Shown here: in pieces, positions 6,348-15,802 of the stretch
Position numbering within the stretch: position 1 is the stretch's first letter
Layout of the letters: every line of letters begins with the position of its first letter
IMG/VR virus record: IMGVR_UViG_3300036835_000021
Location: 1-36,654 of that record
Strand: one strand, 5' to 3'
Origin: a virus
DNA: 36,654 nt
The notes under the pieces: generated by a model
The model's input: only the letters and a program-made list of their open reading frames with translations
What the model was told of the DNA's origin: nothing
Databases searched by the model: none
Program-made: the position numbers and the translations under genes

Positions 6348-9300
6348 ATGGCCGTCAAGGCAGGTAGCGCGTATGTTGACATCGAAGGCGATTTCAGCGC
6401 GCTCAACAAGCAGGTTGCCACTCACTTCAAGAACCTTGACACCCAAGCGGGTGGAATGGGCAAGCGGATCGGCAGCAAGCTTGGCCATGGGATAGCGACC
6501 GGAGTCAGGGGAGCAACACGTGTCGGCGCGGTAGGCGTTGGCCTGCTGACGGCTGAGGTCATCCGTGCGACGAAGGGCTGGGCCGACCACGAGGCCATCG
6601 TGCGCCGGTCCAACGCGGTGGTCAAGTCCACTGGCGGTGCCGCGAATGTCAGTGCAAAGCATGTTGGCAGGCTGGCTGATGCGCTTGAGCGCCAGGTGGG
6701 CGTCGATGGTGATCTGATCCAGAGCGGGGCGAACCTGCTGCTGACGTTCACCAACATCCGCAACGGTGTTGGCAAGAACAACAAGATCTTCGATGAGGCC
6801 ACGAAGACGACGGTCAACATGTCGAAGGCGCTGGGCCAGGACACGAAGTCCTCAGCGATCCAGCTAGGCAAGGCGCTCAACGATCCCGTCAAGGGCATCA
6901 CCGCGCTCCAGCGTGTCGGCGTCAGCTTCAACGCGCAGCAGAAGGAGACGATCAAGGCGCTCGTCGGGACGGGTAACGCGCTGGACGATCTCAAGACTGT
7001 TGGCGTCGCACTGACCAGCGAGCAGAAGAACCAGATCAACGTGCTGGGCGATCTGGCTGATCCGTTCGCGGCCGTCAAGGATCTGAACCTCGAACTGACC
7101 GACGCGCAGAAGAAGCAGTTGAAGGCGATGCAGGATGGCTCCGGCGCGATGAAGGCGCAGAAGATCATCCTCAAGGAGCTTGGCAAGGAGTTCCCGAAGG
7201 TCAAGGCCACGCCGTTCGAACGCCTGGTCGCTGTCGGCCGTCAGGTGGAGGACACCATCGGCAAGGCGGTGCTGCCTGCCTTCAACAAGCTTGTCAGGCA
7301 GGTCACTCCGGGCCTGCAACGGATTGCCGACAAGTTCGACAAGATTCTTGGCGACAAGAACCTCACTGTCGGTGAGAAGCTGAGCAAGATGTTCGCGGCG
7401 GTCGATGTCGAAGTTGATCCGCTCATCGACAACATCGTTGAGAAGATCCGTGAGGCTCATCTCGATGAACGCCTGAAGAAGCTGGCCAAGGACGGTGCGC
7501 CTGAGCTTGCCGAAGGCTTCAAGGAGGTCGGCGGGACAGCCGCTGGAGCGCTGTGGGAGGGCTTCAAGGCAGCACCACTGTGGACAAAGGTGCTCGGTGC
7601 CGGGTTCGTTGCCAAGGCGCTGTTCGGAGGCGGCGGTCGTGGTGGCGGCATGGGTGGCATCGGTAGTCGGGGAGGCTCGTTCGGAGTTGCTGGTGGCCTG
7701 GCGGCGAGAGCCTTCAAGACGGCGTTCGAGGCCGGGGCGATCAAGCTGTCAACCGGCAGCGGCCTCACTGCCAAAGTGGCAACGTTCTTCACAGGTAGAG
7801 GAACGACGCCTGCCAACCCTCTCTTCGTTGCCGATGTCGCAGGTGGACTCGGTGGCGGGAAGGGTCCTGGCGGTGGTCCCATTCCTGTGCCTGGCGGCAA
7901 GGGCATTCTCGGCAAGCTCAAGGGTGCTGCCAAGTTCGGCGGGAAGCTTGCGGCGGCTGGCGCTGCGCTCGACTTCGGCATCAACCTTGTTGACTCTCAC
8001 GGCAACCCAATCGCCGCGACGATCAACACTGCTCACGATTTGACGTTCGGGATCACTCCGAAGGTCGAGGTCAAGACTGGTAAGGAGCGCCAGGACGAGC
8101 AGTTCCGGAAGGTTTCAGAGCAGATCGACAAGATGGTGTCAGAGGGCAACATCAGCGGCATGAAGCGGCTCGCTGATGAAACGGAAAAGCTTGCGCATCC
8201 GTGGGCTGAGTTTGGCGACCAGACCGTGGATCAGAAGTACGCCGATCTCAACGAGCAACTCAGGGAAACCGTCAAGCTCGCGGAACAAGGCATCCATATT
8301 GACTTTGATGACAAGGATGCCGTCAGAGCCGCGAAGCGAGTGGGCGACTCGATGGAGCGGATGAGGAGCGGGTCGTCGCGCAGCATCGGCAGCTTGAAGA
8401 CGAACGTCCGGATGCAGATGCGCGCGATCAAGCGCACACTGGGCGAGGACAGCGCGGCTGGCAAGGAAGCGATCAGCGCGAACTTCAGTGCTGCCATCGA
8501 GAACATCAAGACTTCGATGAGTGAAGGCACTATTAGTGTCAAGGACGGCACTGCTCTCATCCAGCAGTACATGGTCAACTCGCTGATGAACTTCGGCTTC
8601 TCCAAGAAGCAGGCGCTCAACATTGCGAAAGATCCGACACGCCGCACCTCGTTCATCGGAGGCCCGGAGGAAGGCACTCGTGGGCCTGGTCATGGTCAGC
8701 ACGGTGGCTACGTCTTCAACGGTGCTGCGTCTGGCGACTCAGTGCATGCCCTGCTGGAGAAGGACGAGTACGTGCTCAATCGCAAGGCTGTCAAGAAGGT
8801 TGGCAAGGCAGCGCTCGACCGACTGAACTTCGGCATCGCACCGCGCTTCCAGCGAGGCGGCAGCGTTAGTGGCGACACCGACGTTCTCCCCGGCATGCTC
8901 GACCGGCTGCGTCGATTGTCTGCTGCGGCAGGCGTCCCGATCTTCATCTCGTCCGGCCGACGCACCCTGCAAGAACAAGCTCTGCTCTACCGGGAGAAGG
9001 GCGCTTACAGTCCGACGAACCCTGGTGCTGCGGCTCCAAGCCCGAATGCGCCTCACGTTCGTGGCATTGCTGCTGACATCACGCCTGGCGTCGGGACGCT
9101 GGGCCGGTTGGCTGCTCGGTTCGGCCTCTACTTCCCGATGGCGAACGAGCCGTGGCATATCCAGCTAATGGATGCGGCGATTACTGCTGCTGGCCAGGCG
9201 GTGTCGGTGGTGGCCGAGAAGATCGCTGGTGTGCGAGTTGCTGGGCCTGACTCAGCACTTCGGACGATCTCTCAGCGCGCCATCGACATCACGCAGGGCG

Positions 9301-10976
9301 CAGCGCAAGGTGTCGTCAACAGCGTTGCCAACAATATGTCGGTTCAGCCTGAGTTCGGTGAGAACCCAGTCAGTGGCGGTGGTGTGACTGGCAATGGCTC
9401 GGGCCTGATGAGGTTGATCTCTAAGCAGCGTGGCTGGAACTTCCCGGACTGGTGGGCGCTCGACGCATCGGAGACGAGCCACGGCGCGAACCTCTCCAAC
9501 CCGACTTCGACCGCTCGCCTGCGTGGCCAGTTCCTGAGTGGCAACTACGGCAAGTACGGGCCTGGCTCAGATCCCTCGCAGAACCCGACGATGGCGCAGC
9601 AGATCTACTCGATGGCTCGCTACATCGCGGAGCGCTACGGCAACCCGACAAGAGCATGGGCATTCCACCAGGCGCACAACTGGTATCAGCGCGGTGGCAG
9701 CGTCAACGTCAAGAAGCTGACGAAGCTGATCCGCCGTGGGCCGGTGCCCTCAGGCCAAGCCATCAAGAAGGTTGTCTCCGCTATTGGCAAGACGAGCAAG
9801 AAGGGCAAGCTCGCTGGCGCTGGGAAGACGCTGCGTAGGCGACTGATCGACCGCATCAGGGGTCTTGGCCTCCCGGACTCGGTGAAGGATCTCGTGGCGA
9901 AGGAGGCCCTGGTCAATCGCTACGACGATCTCCAGTCGCACGCGGGCACGTTGACCGACTCCGGCGTGATCCAAGAAGCGCTCGAAGCGCAGCAGCAGAA
10001 GCTCGGGCGCGATCTCACCCCGGCTGAGCAGGACGCAACCATCTTGTCAATGCTCGGTCGCGTTCAGGGCAAGACGCAGATCGAGTGGCTGGCAGAGGAG
10101 TTGGGTGCGCTCGGTAGCTGGCGCAACGCGCTGATCCGTGTCCACATCACGCTCAGGGATCGGCTCCAGAAGTTCTCGGCGTCAATAGAGGCGGCAAAGA
10201 AGCGCCGAGACTCGCTGCACAAGGCGATCATCAACGCGAGGGACAAGAGGGCAAGTCTCCAGAAGCAACTCAAGGGTTCCAAGGGTGCGAAGCGCGACCG
10301 GCTGAACGGCCAGATCAAGGGTCTTGACAAGGACATCAAGGTCTGGACGCTGGAGTACACGACGCTCAGTGGGCCGAACGGAGTGATCCCACGGCTCAGC
10401 GACAAGCGCGAGGTCTTCAGGACTGCTCTCACCGACGCCGACACCGATCTGTCAGAAGTGCAGGGGTCCGTCGCGTCTGGTGACAAGTACCAGCAGTTCT
10501 CCAGCTTGCAGGGCCTGGCCATCGGGCGACTGCTCGGCAACATCTTCGAGGTGCAGAACGCGCTCCGCACGTCTGGCATCAGTAGCTACAGGATTCCGGC
10601 GAGCGACACGCAGACACCTGACACCGCCGACGATCCGAGCAAGGAGATCCTGCAACAGCTTCTCCGCGAGGCCAACCTGCGCACGGCTGTCTCGGAGGCT
10701 CAGTTCGCGGTCTTCAAGAACCTGCCCTTCGGTGGCTTCTTCGACAAGGGTGGCACGGTGCCAGGGCCGGTCGGAGCCGCACGCATGATCGTGGCCCACG
10801 GTGGCGAGGTCGTCGTGCCTGGTGACGCTGGCTACGTGCCTCACGTGTCCGTTCACTTCGCCAACGGAATGGAGTGGCTAGGCCGATTTGTTGACATCAG
10901 AGTTGATAACCAGACACGTGCGCAGGGTCGCCGCAGTGAGCGGCAGCTTCCTGGCCGTCCAGGGGTGCTTCGCTAA
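6348..10976 (+). CDS. Tape measure protein with M15 peptidase and transglycosylase domains
   Basis: A 1542-residue protein that sets tail length (about 230 nm at 1.5 angstrom per residue, inferred). Residues 1-190 are the usual N-terminal core. Residues 190-273 contain three tandem 28-residue units. A Gly-rich stretch lies at about 425-445. At about 845-940 there is a VanY/M15-type peptidase: SSGRR at 868-872, H903 and D910 in HVRGIAADI, E934 and H937 in EPWHIQ. At about 1027-1112 there is a lysozyme-like transglycosylase domain, with E1042 as likely acid and NPTSTARLRGQF after it. A coiled-coil-rich region lies at about 1270-1350. The last part includes GGFFDKGGTVPGP and HGGEVVVPGD, frequent at tape measure ends. 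The two domains would open peptidoglycan during DNA entry. Confidence 0.9.
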   Translation: MAVKAGSAYVDIEGDFSALNKQVATHFKNLDTQAGGMGKRIGSKLGHGIATGVRGATRVGAVGVGLLTAEVIRATKGWADHEAIVRRSNAVVKSTGGAANVSAKHVGRLADALERQVGVDGDLIQSGANLLLTFTNIRNGVGKNNKIFDEATKTTVNMSKALGQDTKSSAIQLGKALNDPVKGITALQRVGVSFNAQQKETIKALVGTGNALDDLKTVGVALTSEQKNQINVLGDLADPFAAVKDLNLELTDAQKKQLKAMQDGSGAMKAQKIILKELGKEFPKVKATPFERLVAVGRQVEDTIGKAVLPAFNKLVRQVTPGLQRIADKFDKILGDKNLTVGEKLSKMFAAVDVEVDPLIDNIVEKIREAHLDERLKKLAKDGAPELAEGFKEVGGTAAGALWEGFKAAPLWTKVLGAGFVAKALFGGGGRGGGMGGIGSRGGSFGVAGGLAARAFKTAFEAGAIKLSTGSGLTAKVATFFTGRGTTPANPLFVADVAGGLGGGKGPGGGPIPVPGGKGILGKLKGAAKFGGKLAAAGAALDFGINLVDSHGNPIAATINTAHDLTFGITPKVEVKTGKERQDEQFRKVSEQIDKMVSEGNISGMKRLADETEKLAHPWAEFGDQTVDQKYADLNEQLRETVKLAEQGIHIDFDDKDAVRAAKRVGDSMERMRSGSSRSIGSLKTNVRMQMRAIKRTLGEDSAAGKEAISANFSAAIENIKTSMSEGTISVKDGTALIQQYMVNSLMNFGFSKKQALNIAKDPTRRTSFIGGPEEGTRGPGHGQHGGYVFNGAASGDSVHALLEKDEYVLNRKAVKKVGKAALDRLNFGIAPRFQRGGSVSGDTDVLPGMLDRLRRLSAAAGVPIFISSGRRTLQEQALLYREKGAYSPTNPGAAAPSPNAPHVRGIAADITPGVGTLGRLAARFGLYFPMANEPWHIQLMDAAITAAGQAVSVVAEKIAGVRVAGPDSALRTISQRAIDITQGAAQGVVNSVANNMSVQPEFGENPVSGGGVTGNGSGLMRLISKQRGWNFPDWWALDASETSHGANLSNPTSTARLRGQFLSGNYGKYGPGSDPSQNPTMAQQIYSMARYIAERYGNPTRAWAFHQAHNWYQRGGSVNVKKLTKLIRRGPVPSGQAIKKVVSAIGKTSKKGKLAGAGKTLRRRLIDRIRGLGLPDSVKDLVAKEALVNRYDDLQSHAGTLTDSGVIQEALEAQQQKLGRDLTPAEQDATILSMLGRVQGKTQIEWLAEELGALGSWRNALIRVHITLRDRLQKFSASIEAAKKRRDSLHKAIINARDKRASLQKQLKGSKGAKRDRLNGQIKGLDKDIKVWTLEYTTLSGPNGVIPRLSDKREVFRTALTDADTDLSEVQGSVASGDKYQQFSSLQGLAIGRLLGNIFEVQNALRTSGISSYRIPASDTQTPDTADDPSKEILQQLLREANLRTAVSEAQFAVFKNLPFGGFFDKGGTVPGPVGAARMIVAHGGEVVVPGDAGYVPHVSVHFANGMEWLGRFVDIRVDNQTRAQGRRSERQLPGRPGVLR
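6915..7166 (+). repeat. Triple 28-residue repeat inside the tape measure gene
   Basis: Three adjacent 84-base units encode residues 190-217, 218-245 and 246-273, starting VGVSFNAQQKETIKAL, VGVALTSEQKNQINVL and LNLELTDAQKKQLKAM. The DNA copies are clearly diverged. Tape measure relatives I remember carry a single unit followed directly by AQKIILKELGKEF, so two units look inserted or duplicated. Confidence 0.75.
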
Positions 10977-13063
10977 TGCCTGAGCAACTGATCCTCGATC
11001 CGACCGAAGTCACTGTTGACAGAACTGAGTGGGACATCACTCAGTACGTGGCTGAAGTTGGGCCTGACTGGGGCGACTCGGTGGCCGATCAGGTGCTGGC
11101 CGACACGGAGTTCGGCTCGATCCCGGTGGACTTCCGGATTCCCAGCAGGACGGTGGCAATACCGTTGCTGCTGCTCGATTCGCGTAGTGGCGATGGGCTG
11201 ACGTTCGATCAGGTGCGTCAGCGCTTCCAGCAGAAGGCGGGTCTGTTCCAGCAGTACGGAGGCGTGATCGGCCGGACCAACACAGCGCTCGGGACCGTCT
11301 TCGCAGATGTCACCGGAGCCACGCTCAAGCTTGGTGGCAGCACGGCTCAGGCGCTGTGGGGCATCGACGCAGATGCAGTGTTGACGCTCACGTACCTGGC
11401 TGAGTGGTATGGCGAGGAAGAGATCGGCGCTGTCATCACTGCTACGGGCGAGGTCGTGACGCTCGTCGGGCCGATCAAGGGCCACTATCCCGGCCGAGCC
11501 AGGATCAAGGTCACCGAGAACTCGGGCAAGGAGCAGTGCGGAGCCATCTTCGCCTTCCGGTCCAAGTCCTACTCGGCGCAGCCGACAGCGCAGATGGTCT
11601 ACGAGGCTGAGGCCATGACGCCCATCGCTCCGGCGACAGCGACAACAGTGGCGTCGGTTGCGGTGATCGGCCGAACGAATCTGAAGTTCAATCTCACGAA
11701 CGACGTGTCGGCACCGTGGCAAGCCATCATGTCAACAGACTTGCTGTCTGGTGGGCCGCTCACGCACTCGGGCACCTATCGCGTGTGGGCAGAGGCACGA
11801 GTCACAGCACCGATTCAAGTCCGGCTCGCGTGGGATGTGGGCGACTTCACGATGCCGACCACGAACCTTCCGCAGTTCTGCTTCTTCGCACCGCTGGAGG
11901 CGTCCGGGAGCAACCCAGGTATGCGGCTGATCGATCTCGGCCAGGTGAACCTCACGAAGATGCCGGTCGGCGTTCACCGCTGGCGTGGAGAGATCCAAGC
12001 GCGTGGCGTCAAGCGCTACAACGCCGCAGGCAACACGAGCGACACGATTCAGCCTGACATCTATATCGACAAGATCTACGTCCTGCCGGTCGATGAGTGC
12101 TACGGCCTCGTTCGTGCTCCGGTGGACATCGCGCCGGATCTGTCAGCAGCGGTGATCGATGAGCCGCTGAGCTACACCGGCACCACTGGCGATCCGCTGG
12201 TCGGGAAGACCGTGCAGGACGGCCAGAGCGGGGTGTGGAGCGGCGCTGGCCACGCAACCGACTTCTCCATCGATGTCGGTGCGCTGAACGTCACGAGGGC
12301 CGCGATCACCGCTGGTGCTCGGTTCGACATCGCAGGGTCAAGAGTGTTCACGGCGGTCGATGCTCGGGTTGATGTCCTGATGAGTGTTCTGAACCCCGCC
12401 ACGCCTGCTGGCGAGGGTGGCCTGCACACGCGCTACGTCGATATTGGCAGCTATGCCAGCCTGGCGATTCGAGGCGCAGGCAGCGGTGCCAACGACCGTG
12501 GCTACGGAGCAGTGCTGTTCGTCACCGGCATGTCGCAGGACTGGTTCATGCCTCTGTCACTAGTAGCGAATCAGTGGTACACGCTGCGGATGATCATCGA
12601 CACCGCTGGTCGCTTCTTCGGATGGGTGTCCCAGCAGGGGCAGGGCTTCGGCGCACCGCTGTTCGCAGGCAACTCGTCATTGCTGGCGACAGGCGGCTCG
12701 CTGGCCAGCGGCAAGGTCGGCCTCTATGACGCATCGGGAGGCACGACGGCGATCACGAAGCGCTTTGACAACTTTGTTGTCGGAGTACCGACGATGGATG
12801 TGGTGCTCAACGCGAGCCGCGAGGCCGAACTGCGCTTCGATGGCCACTACCGGCAGTCGAGTGACGGCATTGGCTACGGGCCGGTGCCGCAGACGCTGGG
12901 AGATCTCGCACGTGTCCCGGCGAGCGGCATCGAAGGGCGCAACGTCGAGATGTTCGTCAAGACGAGCCGGGGCGACTTGTCACCAGGCATGGTGGATCTG
13001 AATCGCGCGGGATCGACCAAGGCTCAGTTGCTCTACCGACCGGCGTACCTCTTCCTTCCGTGA
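10976..13063 (+). CDS. Distal tail (Dit-like) protein with carbohydrate-binding modules
   Basis: A 695-residue protein overlapping the tape measure stop codon (TAATG). Residues 1-210 look like the N-terminal siphophage distal-tail domain (WDITQYVAEVGPDWG, IPSRTVAIPLLL). Residues 215-370 begin VYEAEAMTP, resembling jelly-roll carbohydrate-binding modules, and continue with a beta-rich domain. Residues about 400-600 resemble a concanavalin-like jelly roll ending in KRFDNFVVGVP. In this position the protein forms the hub ring at the tail tip. The extra modules suggest binding to host surface glycans. Function follows from gene order after the tape measure plus these patterns. Confidence 0.7.
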   Translation: MPEQLILDPTEVTVDRTEWDITQYVAEVGPDWGDSVADQVLADTEFGSIPVDFRIPSRTVAIPLLLLDSRSGDGLTFDQVRQRFQQKAGLFQQYGGVIGRTNTALGTVFADVTGATLKLGGSTAQALWGIDADAVLTLTYLAEWYGEEEIGAVITATGEVVTLVGPIKGHYPGRARIKVTENSGKEQCGAIFAFRSKSYSAQPTAQMVYEAEAMTPIAPATATTVASVAVIGRTNLKFNLTNDVSAPWQAIMSTDLLSGGPLTHSGTYRVWAEARVTAPIQVRLAWDVGDFTMPTTNLPQFCFFAPLEASGSNPGMRLIDLGQVNLTKMPVGVHRWRGEIQARGVKRYNAAGNTSDTIQPDIYIDKIYVLPVDECYGLVRAPVDIAPDLSAAVIDEPLSYTGTTGDPLVGKTVQDGQSGVWSGAGHATDFSIDVGALNVTRAAITAGARFDIAGSRVFTAVDARVDVLMSVLNPATPAGEGGLHTRYVDIGSYASLAIRGAGSGANDRGYGAVLFVTGMSQDWFMPLSLVANQWYTLRMIIDTAGRFFGWVSQQGQGFGAPLFAGNSSLLATGGSLASGKVGLYDASGGTTAITKRFDNFVVGVPTMDVVLNASREAELRFDGHYRQSSDGIGYGPVPQTLGDLARVPASGIEGRNVEMFVKTSRGDLSPGMVDLNRAGSTKAQLLYRPAYLFLP

Positions 13064-13074
13064 GGCGCTAGCCG

Positions 13075-15510
13075 GTGTCGGCATACAGCGATCTGATCCT
13101 CGGTACTGCGGGACTCATCTCGTACTGGCGGCTGGGCGAAGTCAACAATACTGACCCTGTTGTTGACAGCAAGGACGGGAACAACGGGACGGCCAACGGG
13201 AATGCACTGCGCCAGGCAGTCGGTCTGCTGACGGCCGACAACGATACTGCTGCTCATGGCGACGGTGTGACCGGTAGCTACCTCCGGATTCCTCGCACTG
13301 CCAACATGAATGTCGGGGCAAAGCTCTCGGTCGAGGCATGGGTCAAGATCGATGTCTACAAGAGCGCCAAGCTCGTCTCGCGCGATGGCCCTGGCTGGTA
13401 CTTCTCGATGAGCGGCAGCACGAGCTTGCGCTTCGGTGTGCGCGACACGAACTTCGTGGACACGTTGATCGACGCCGTTGGGTATCTGATCCCTGGCGTT
13501 CGCATCCACCTTGTCGGCACCTACGACGCAGCCGGGGCGATGAAGTTCTACGTCAATGGTGTTTCCGTTGGCGCACCGAGCCGCACGCCGAATGCGAACG
13601 TGCTCGACTCTGGCTCGGGGATCATCAGCATGTTCTCCGAGAGCAACTTCCACACTGCGGCGCAATGCACGATTGACGAGGTGTCGTTCTACAACACCGT
13701 GCTGAGTCCGGCACAGGTGCAGGCACACTTCGACACCGGCCGTGGTGCATTCGACTCCTGCACCGGCTCAATAGGCTTGTCAGGAACGTGCGATGACCGC
13801 TACGTGCTTCCTGGCTGGCTGTCACCGCGCATCCGCGAGCGTCCTCCGCTGCGGCACATGATCGACGCCATGACGCCTGGTGGTCTGCACTACCGCTGGG
13901 CTGGCGATGAGCACCGTGCCGAGAACGTCTTCAGTGGGCTGCGCTGGTCGTCCACGATGCCAGGTGGCCACGAGAACACGGATCTCGTGCTCACGCGCTT
14001 ACCGGATGTCGTCTACAACGACTTGGAGCGCTTCACGACGCTGAAGATCATCAGTGCTGGCGGCAACGTCGTTGGCGAGTTCCGGCTTGAGCGCACGCCG
14101 CAGACTTCGGGCGATCAGATGGCGATCTCTCCCAGCGCTGTCGGCTGGCAGGCGCATCTCGATGACAACAAGACTGTCAGCATCGTCTTCATCGACCGCG
14201 AGCTTGGCAACTGGGGCGAGCCTTCGCGCGCTCGATTCCTCATCCTCGATGCTGCGAACTACACGGTTGTCGGTGGCGGCACAGTCATGCCAGATCCGAC
14301 ATCAGGCGTGCCGACATTGGAGATAGGGTTCGATGATCCTGGTGGCTGGACGGCAGCCAACCGTCCGATAGTTGAGCCGCTATATGACGCTGGTGCTGGC
14401 AACTTCCTCGGCCGCTTGCGAGCGAATTGGAGTGTCACTGGCATCACGCTGACAGATGCAGTCTGGTCATTGGTTGCCCTTCTCGCTAGTACTGACTCAC
14501 TGGGCGTCAATGACCAGTCGCCGGACCAACTCGCCGGAGTGGCGGGAGTCAGTTCGGGCACGTTCGATGTGGCGGCAACAGCACCTCGGCGGTTCGCTTC
14601 CTTGGAACTCACTTACGCGAACGCAAGCGTTGCAACTGGTGTCAACGTTCATTACGGGTGCGTGATCACGAATCTGCGCGTCTTCGGTAACCATGGTTTG
14701 CCGATCCGTGGTTCGACGCCGCAGACGGAGGGCTTCTTCGCCTCGGATATTGTCAAGTATGCCGTCAGCAAGTTCGCACCGCTGCTGAAGATCACGCCTG
14801 ACTCATTCCAGGCGACGAACTTCATCATCCCTCAGTCGGCGTTCCGCGACGGCACGACGGTGAGCGAGATCGTCAAGCAGAGCACACGCTTCGGCCTCGA
14901 AGACTGGTGGGTCGGCAACGACAAGACCTTCTACTTGCATCCGCGCGGTCTGAACCCGCTGGCTCGGCGGTGGCGGCTGCGGATTGGTCCGGCCAAGCTG
15001 GAGCAGACCGGCAAGCAGGCTGACCGGCTGTGGGAGAGCATCGTTGTTCAATTCAACGATGTTGACGGCTCTACGAAGACCGTTGGCCCTCCTGGCTCTG
15101 GCTGCGACGTGGAGAGCGTCTACCTGCGGGACTCCGATCCGGACAACCCTGCCAACAGGCTCAACATCACTCGCCGCGACAAGCTCATCATGGGCACGAG
15201 CACGGCCGAAGGAGCCATCGAGGTCGGTCGGCGCTTCCTTGAGGAGCAGAAGGCGCTCGACCGCTCGGGCCGCGCCGTCATCGTCGGCCACGCCGAAGAC
15301 GATCACGGTGTCATCTGGCCTTACAGCGAGGTCAAGGCCGGAGATCTCGCCACATTCATCGATGCAGCCGACGTGAGCTACAGACGCATCGTGAAGGCCG
15401 ATCACGACGAGGCGACTAAGACGGCCACCATCGATCTCGACGCACCGCCTGAGGGCCTTGAGGCGGTTCTGGAACGCCTCGGTGTCGTGCTCGTCCCGCT
15501 GGGGCTGTGA
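13075..15510 (+). CDS. Tail tip protein with N-terminal LamG-like domain
   Basis: An 811-residue protein with a GTG start 12 bases after the upstream gene. Residues about 10-225 form a LamG/concanavalin-like domain: LISYWRLGE, LSVEAWVKID, IHLVGTYDAAGAMKFYVNG, IDEVSFYNTVLSPAQVQAHF. Residues 240-811 look like a tail hub protein (Tal/gp27-like) in actinophage style, with FIIPQSAFRDGTTVSEIV, EDWWVGNDKTFYLHP and a C-terminal DYRRIVKADHDE-like strand (seen as SYRRIVKADHDE). It probably forms the central tip and contributes receptor binding. The LamG call is firm; the hub assignment rests on position and pattern. Confidence 0.7.
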   Translation: MSAYSDLILGTAGLISYWRLGEVNNTDPVVDSKDGNNGTANGNALRQAVGLLTADNDTAAHGDGVTGSYLRIPRTANMNVGAKLSVEAWVKIDVYKSAKLVSRDGPGWYFSMSGSTSLRFGVRDTNFVDTLIDAVGYLIPGVRIHLVGTYDAAGAMKFYVNGVSVGAPSRTPNANVLDSGSGIISMFSESNFHTAAQCTIDEVSFYNTVLSPAQVQAHFDTGRGAFDSCTGSIGLSGTCDDRYVLPGWLSPRIRERPPLRHMIDAMTPGGLHYRWAGDEHRAENVFSGLRWSSTMPGGHENTDLVLTRLPDVVYNDLERFTTLKIISAGGNVVGEFRLERTPQTSGDQMAISPSAVGWQAHLDDNKTVSIVFIDRELGNWGEPSRARFLILDAANYTVVGGGTVMPDPTSGVPTLEIGFDDPGGWTAANRPIVEPLYDAGAGNFLGRLRANWSVTGITLTDAVWSLVALLASTDSLGVNDQSPDQLAGVAGVSSGTFDVAATAPRRFASLELTYANASVATGVNVHYGCVITNLRVFGNHGLPIRGSTPQTEGFFASDIVKYAVSKFAPLLKITPDSFQATNFIIPQSAFRDGTTVSEIVKQSTRFGLEDWWVGNDKTFYLHPRGLNPLARRWRLRIGPAKLEQTGKQADRLWESIVVQFNDVDGSTKTVGPPGSGCDVESVYLRDSDPDNPANRLNITRRDKLIMGTSTAEGAIEVGRRFLEEQKALDRSGRAVIVGHAEDDHGVIWPYSEVKAGDLATFIDAADVSYRRIVKADHDEATKTATIDLDAPPEGLEAVLERLGVVLVPLGL

Positions 15511-15520
15511 GGTCTTGTGA

Positions 15521-15802
15521 GTGTCGCCGCTATTGGCAGTCCTCGATCTCCCGGCACTGATCTCACTGGCCATCGGTGTCTTCGGGGTCGGTGGCCTGAT
15601 CTTCACTGCACTGCGCTACCGCCGCGACGACACGACCGCCATCGTCAATCAGCAGAACGTCATCTTGAGCGACATGAAGACGCTCAACGATGAACTGCGC
15701 AAGACGGCCGACGATCTACGTGGTCAGCGCGATGCCTTGCAGATTCAGGTTGAGCAGTTGACAGCACAGGTGTCGGAGTTTGAAGGGAAGCTCGATGGCT
15801 GA
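15521..15802 (+). CDS. Single-pass membrane coiled-coil protein, holin-like candidate
   Basis: A 93-residue protein with a GTG start. One hydrophobic helix at about 9-31 (LPALISLAIGVFGVGGLIFTA) is followed by a basic RYRR and then a long amphipathic coiled coil (about 43-90, LNDELRKTADDLRGQRDAL). The basic residues after the helix predict the coiled coil on the cytoplasmic side. It lies after the tail genes, where actinophages usually keep lysis genes, and overlaps the collagen-like gene. It could be a holin, an antiholin or a scaffold for its partner. No sequence motif proves a lysis role. Confidence 0.55.
   Translation: MSPLLAVLDLPALISLAIGVFGVGGLIFTALRYRRDDTTAIVNQQNVILSDMKTLNDELRKTADDLRGQRDALQIQVEQLTAQVSEFEGKLDG

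Noticed and set aside
14803-15606. Long minus-strand open frame (267 codons) opposite the tail tip gene
   Set aside because: It lies opposite a well-supported coding region. Antisense frames stay open in GC-rich DNA and the translation has no recognisable domain.
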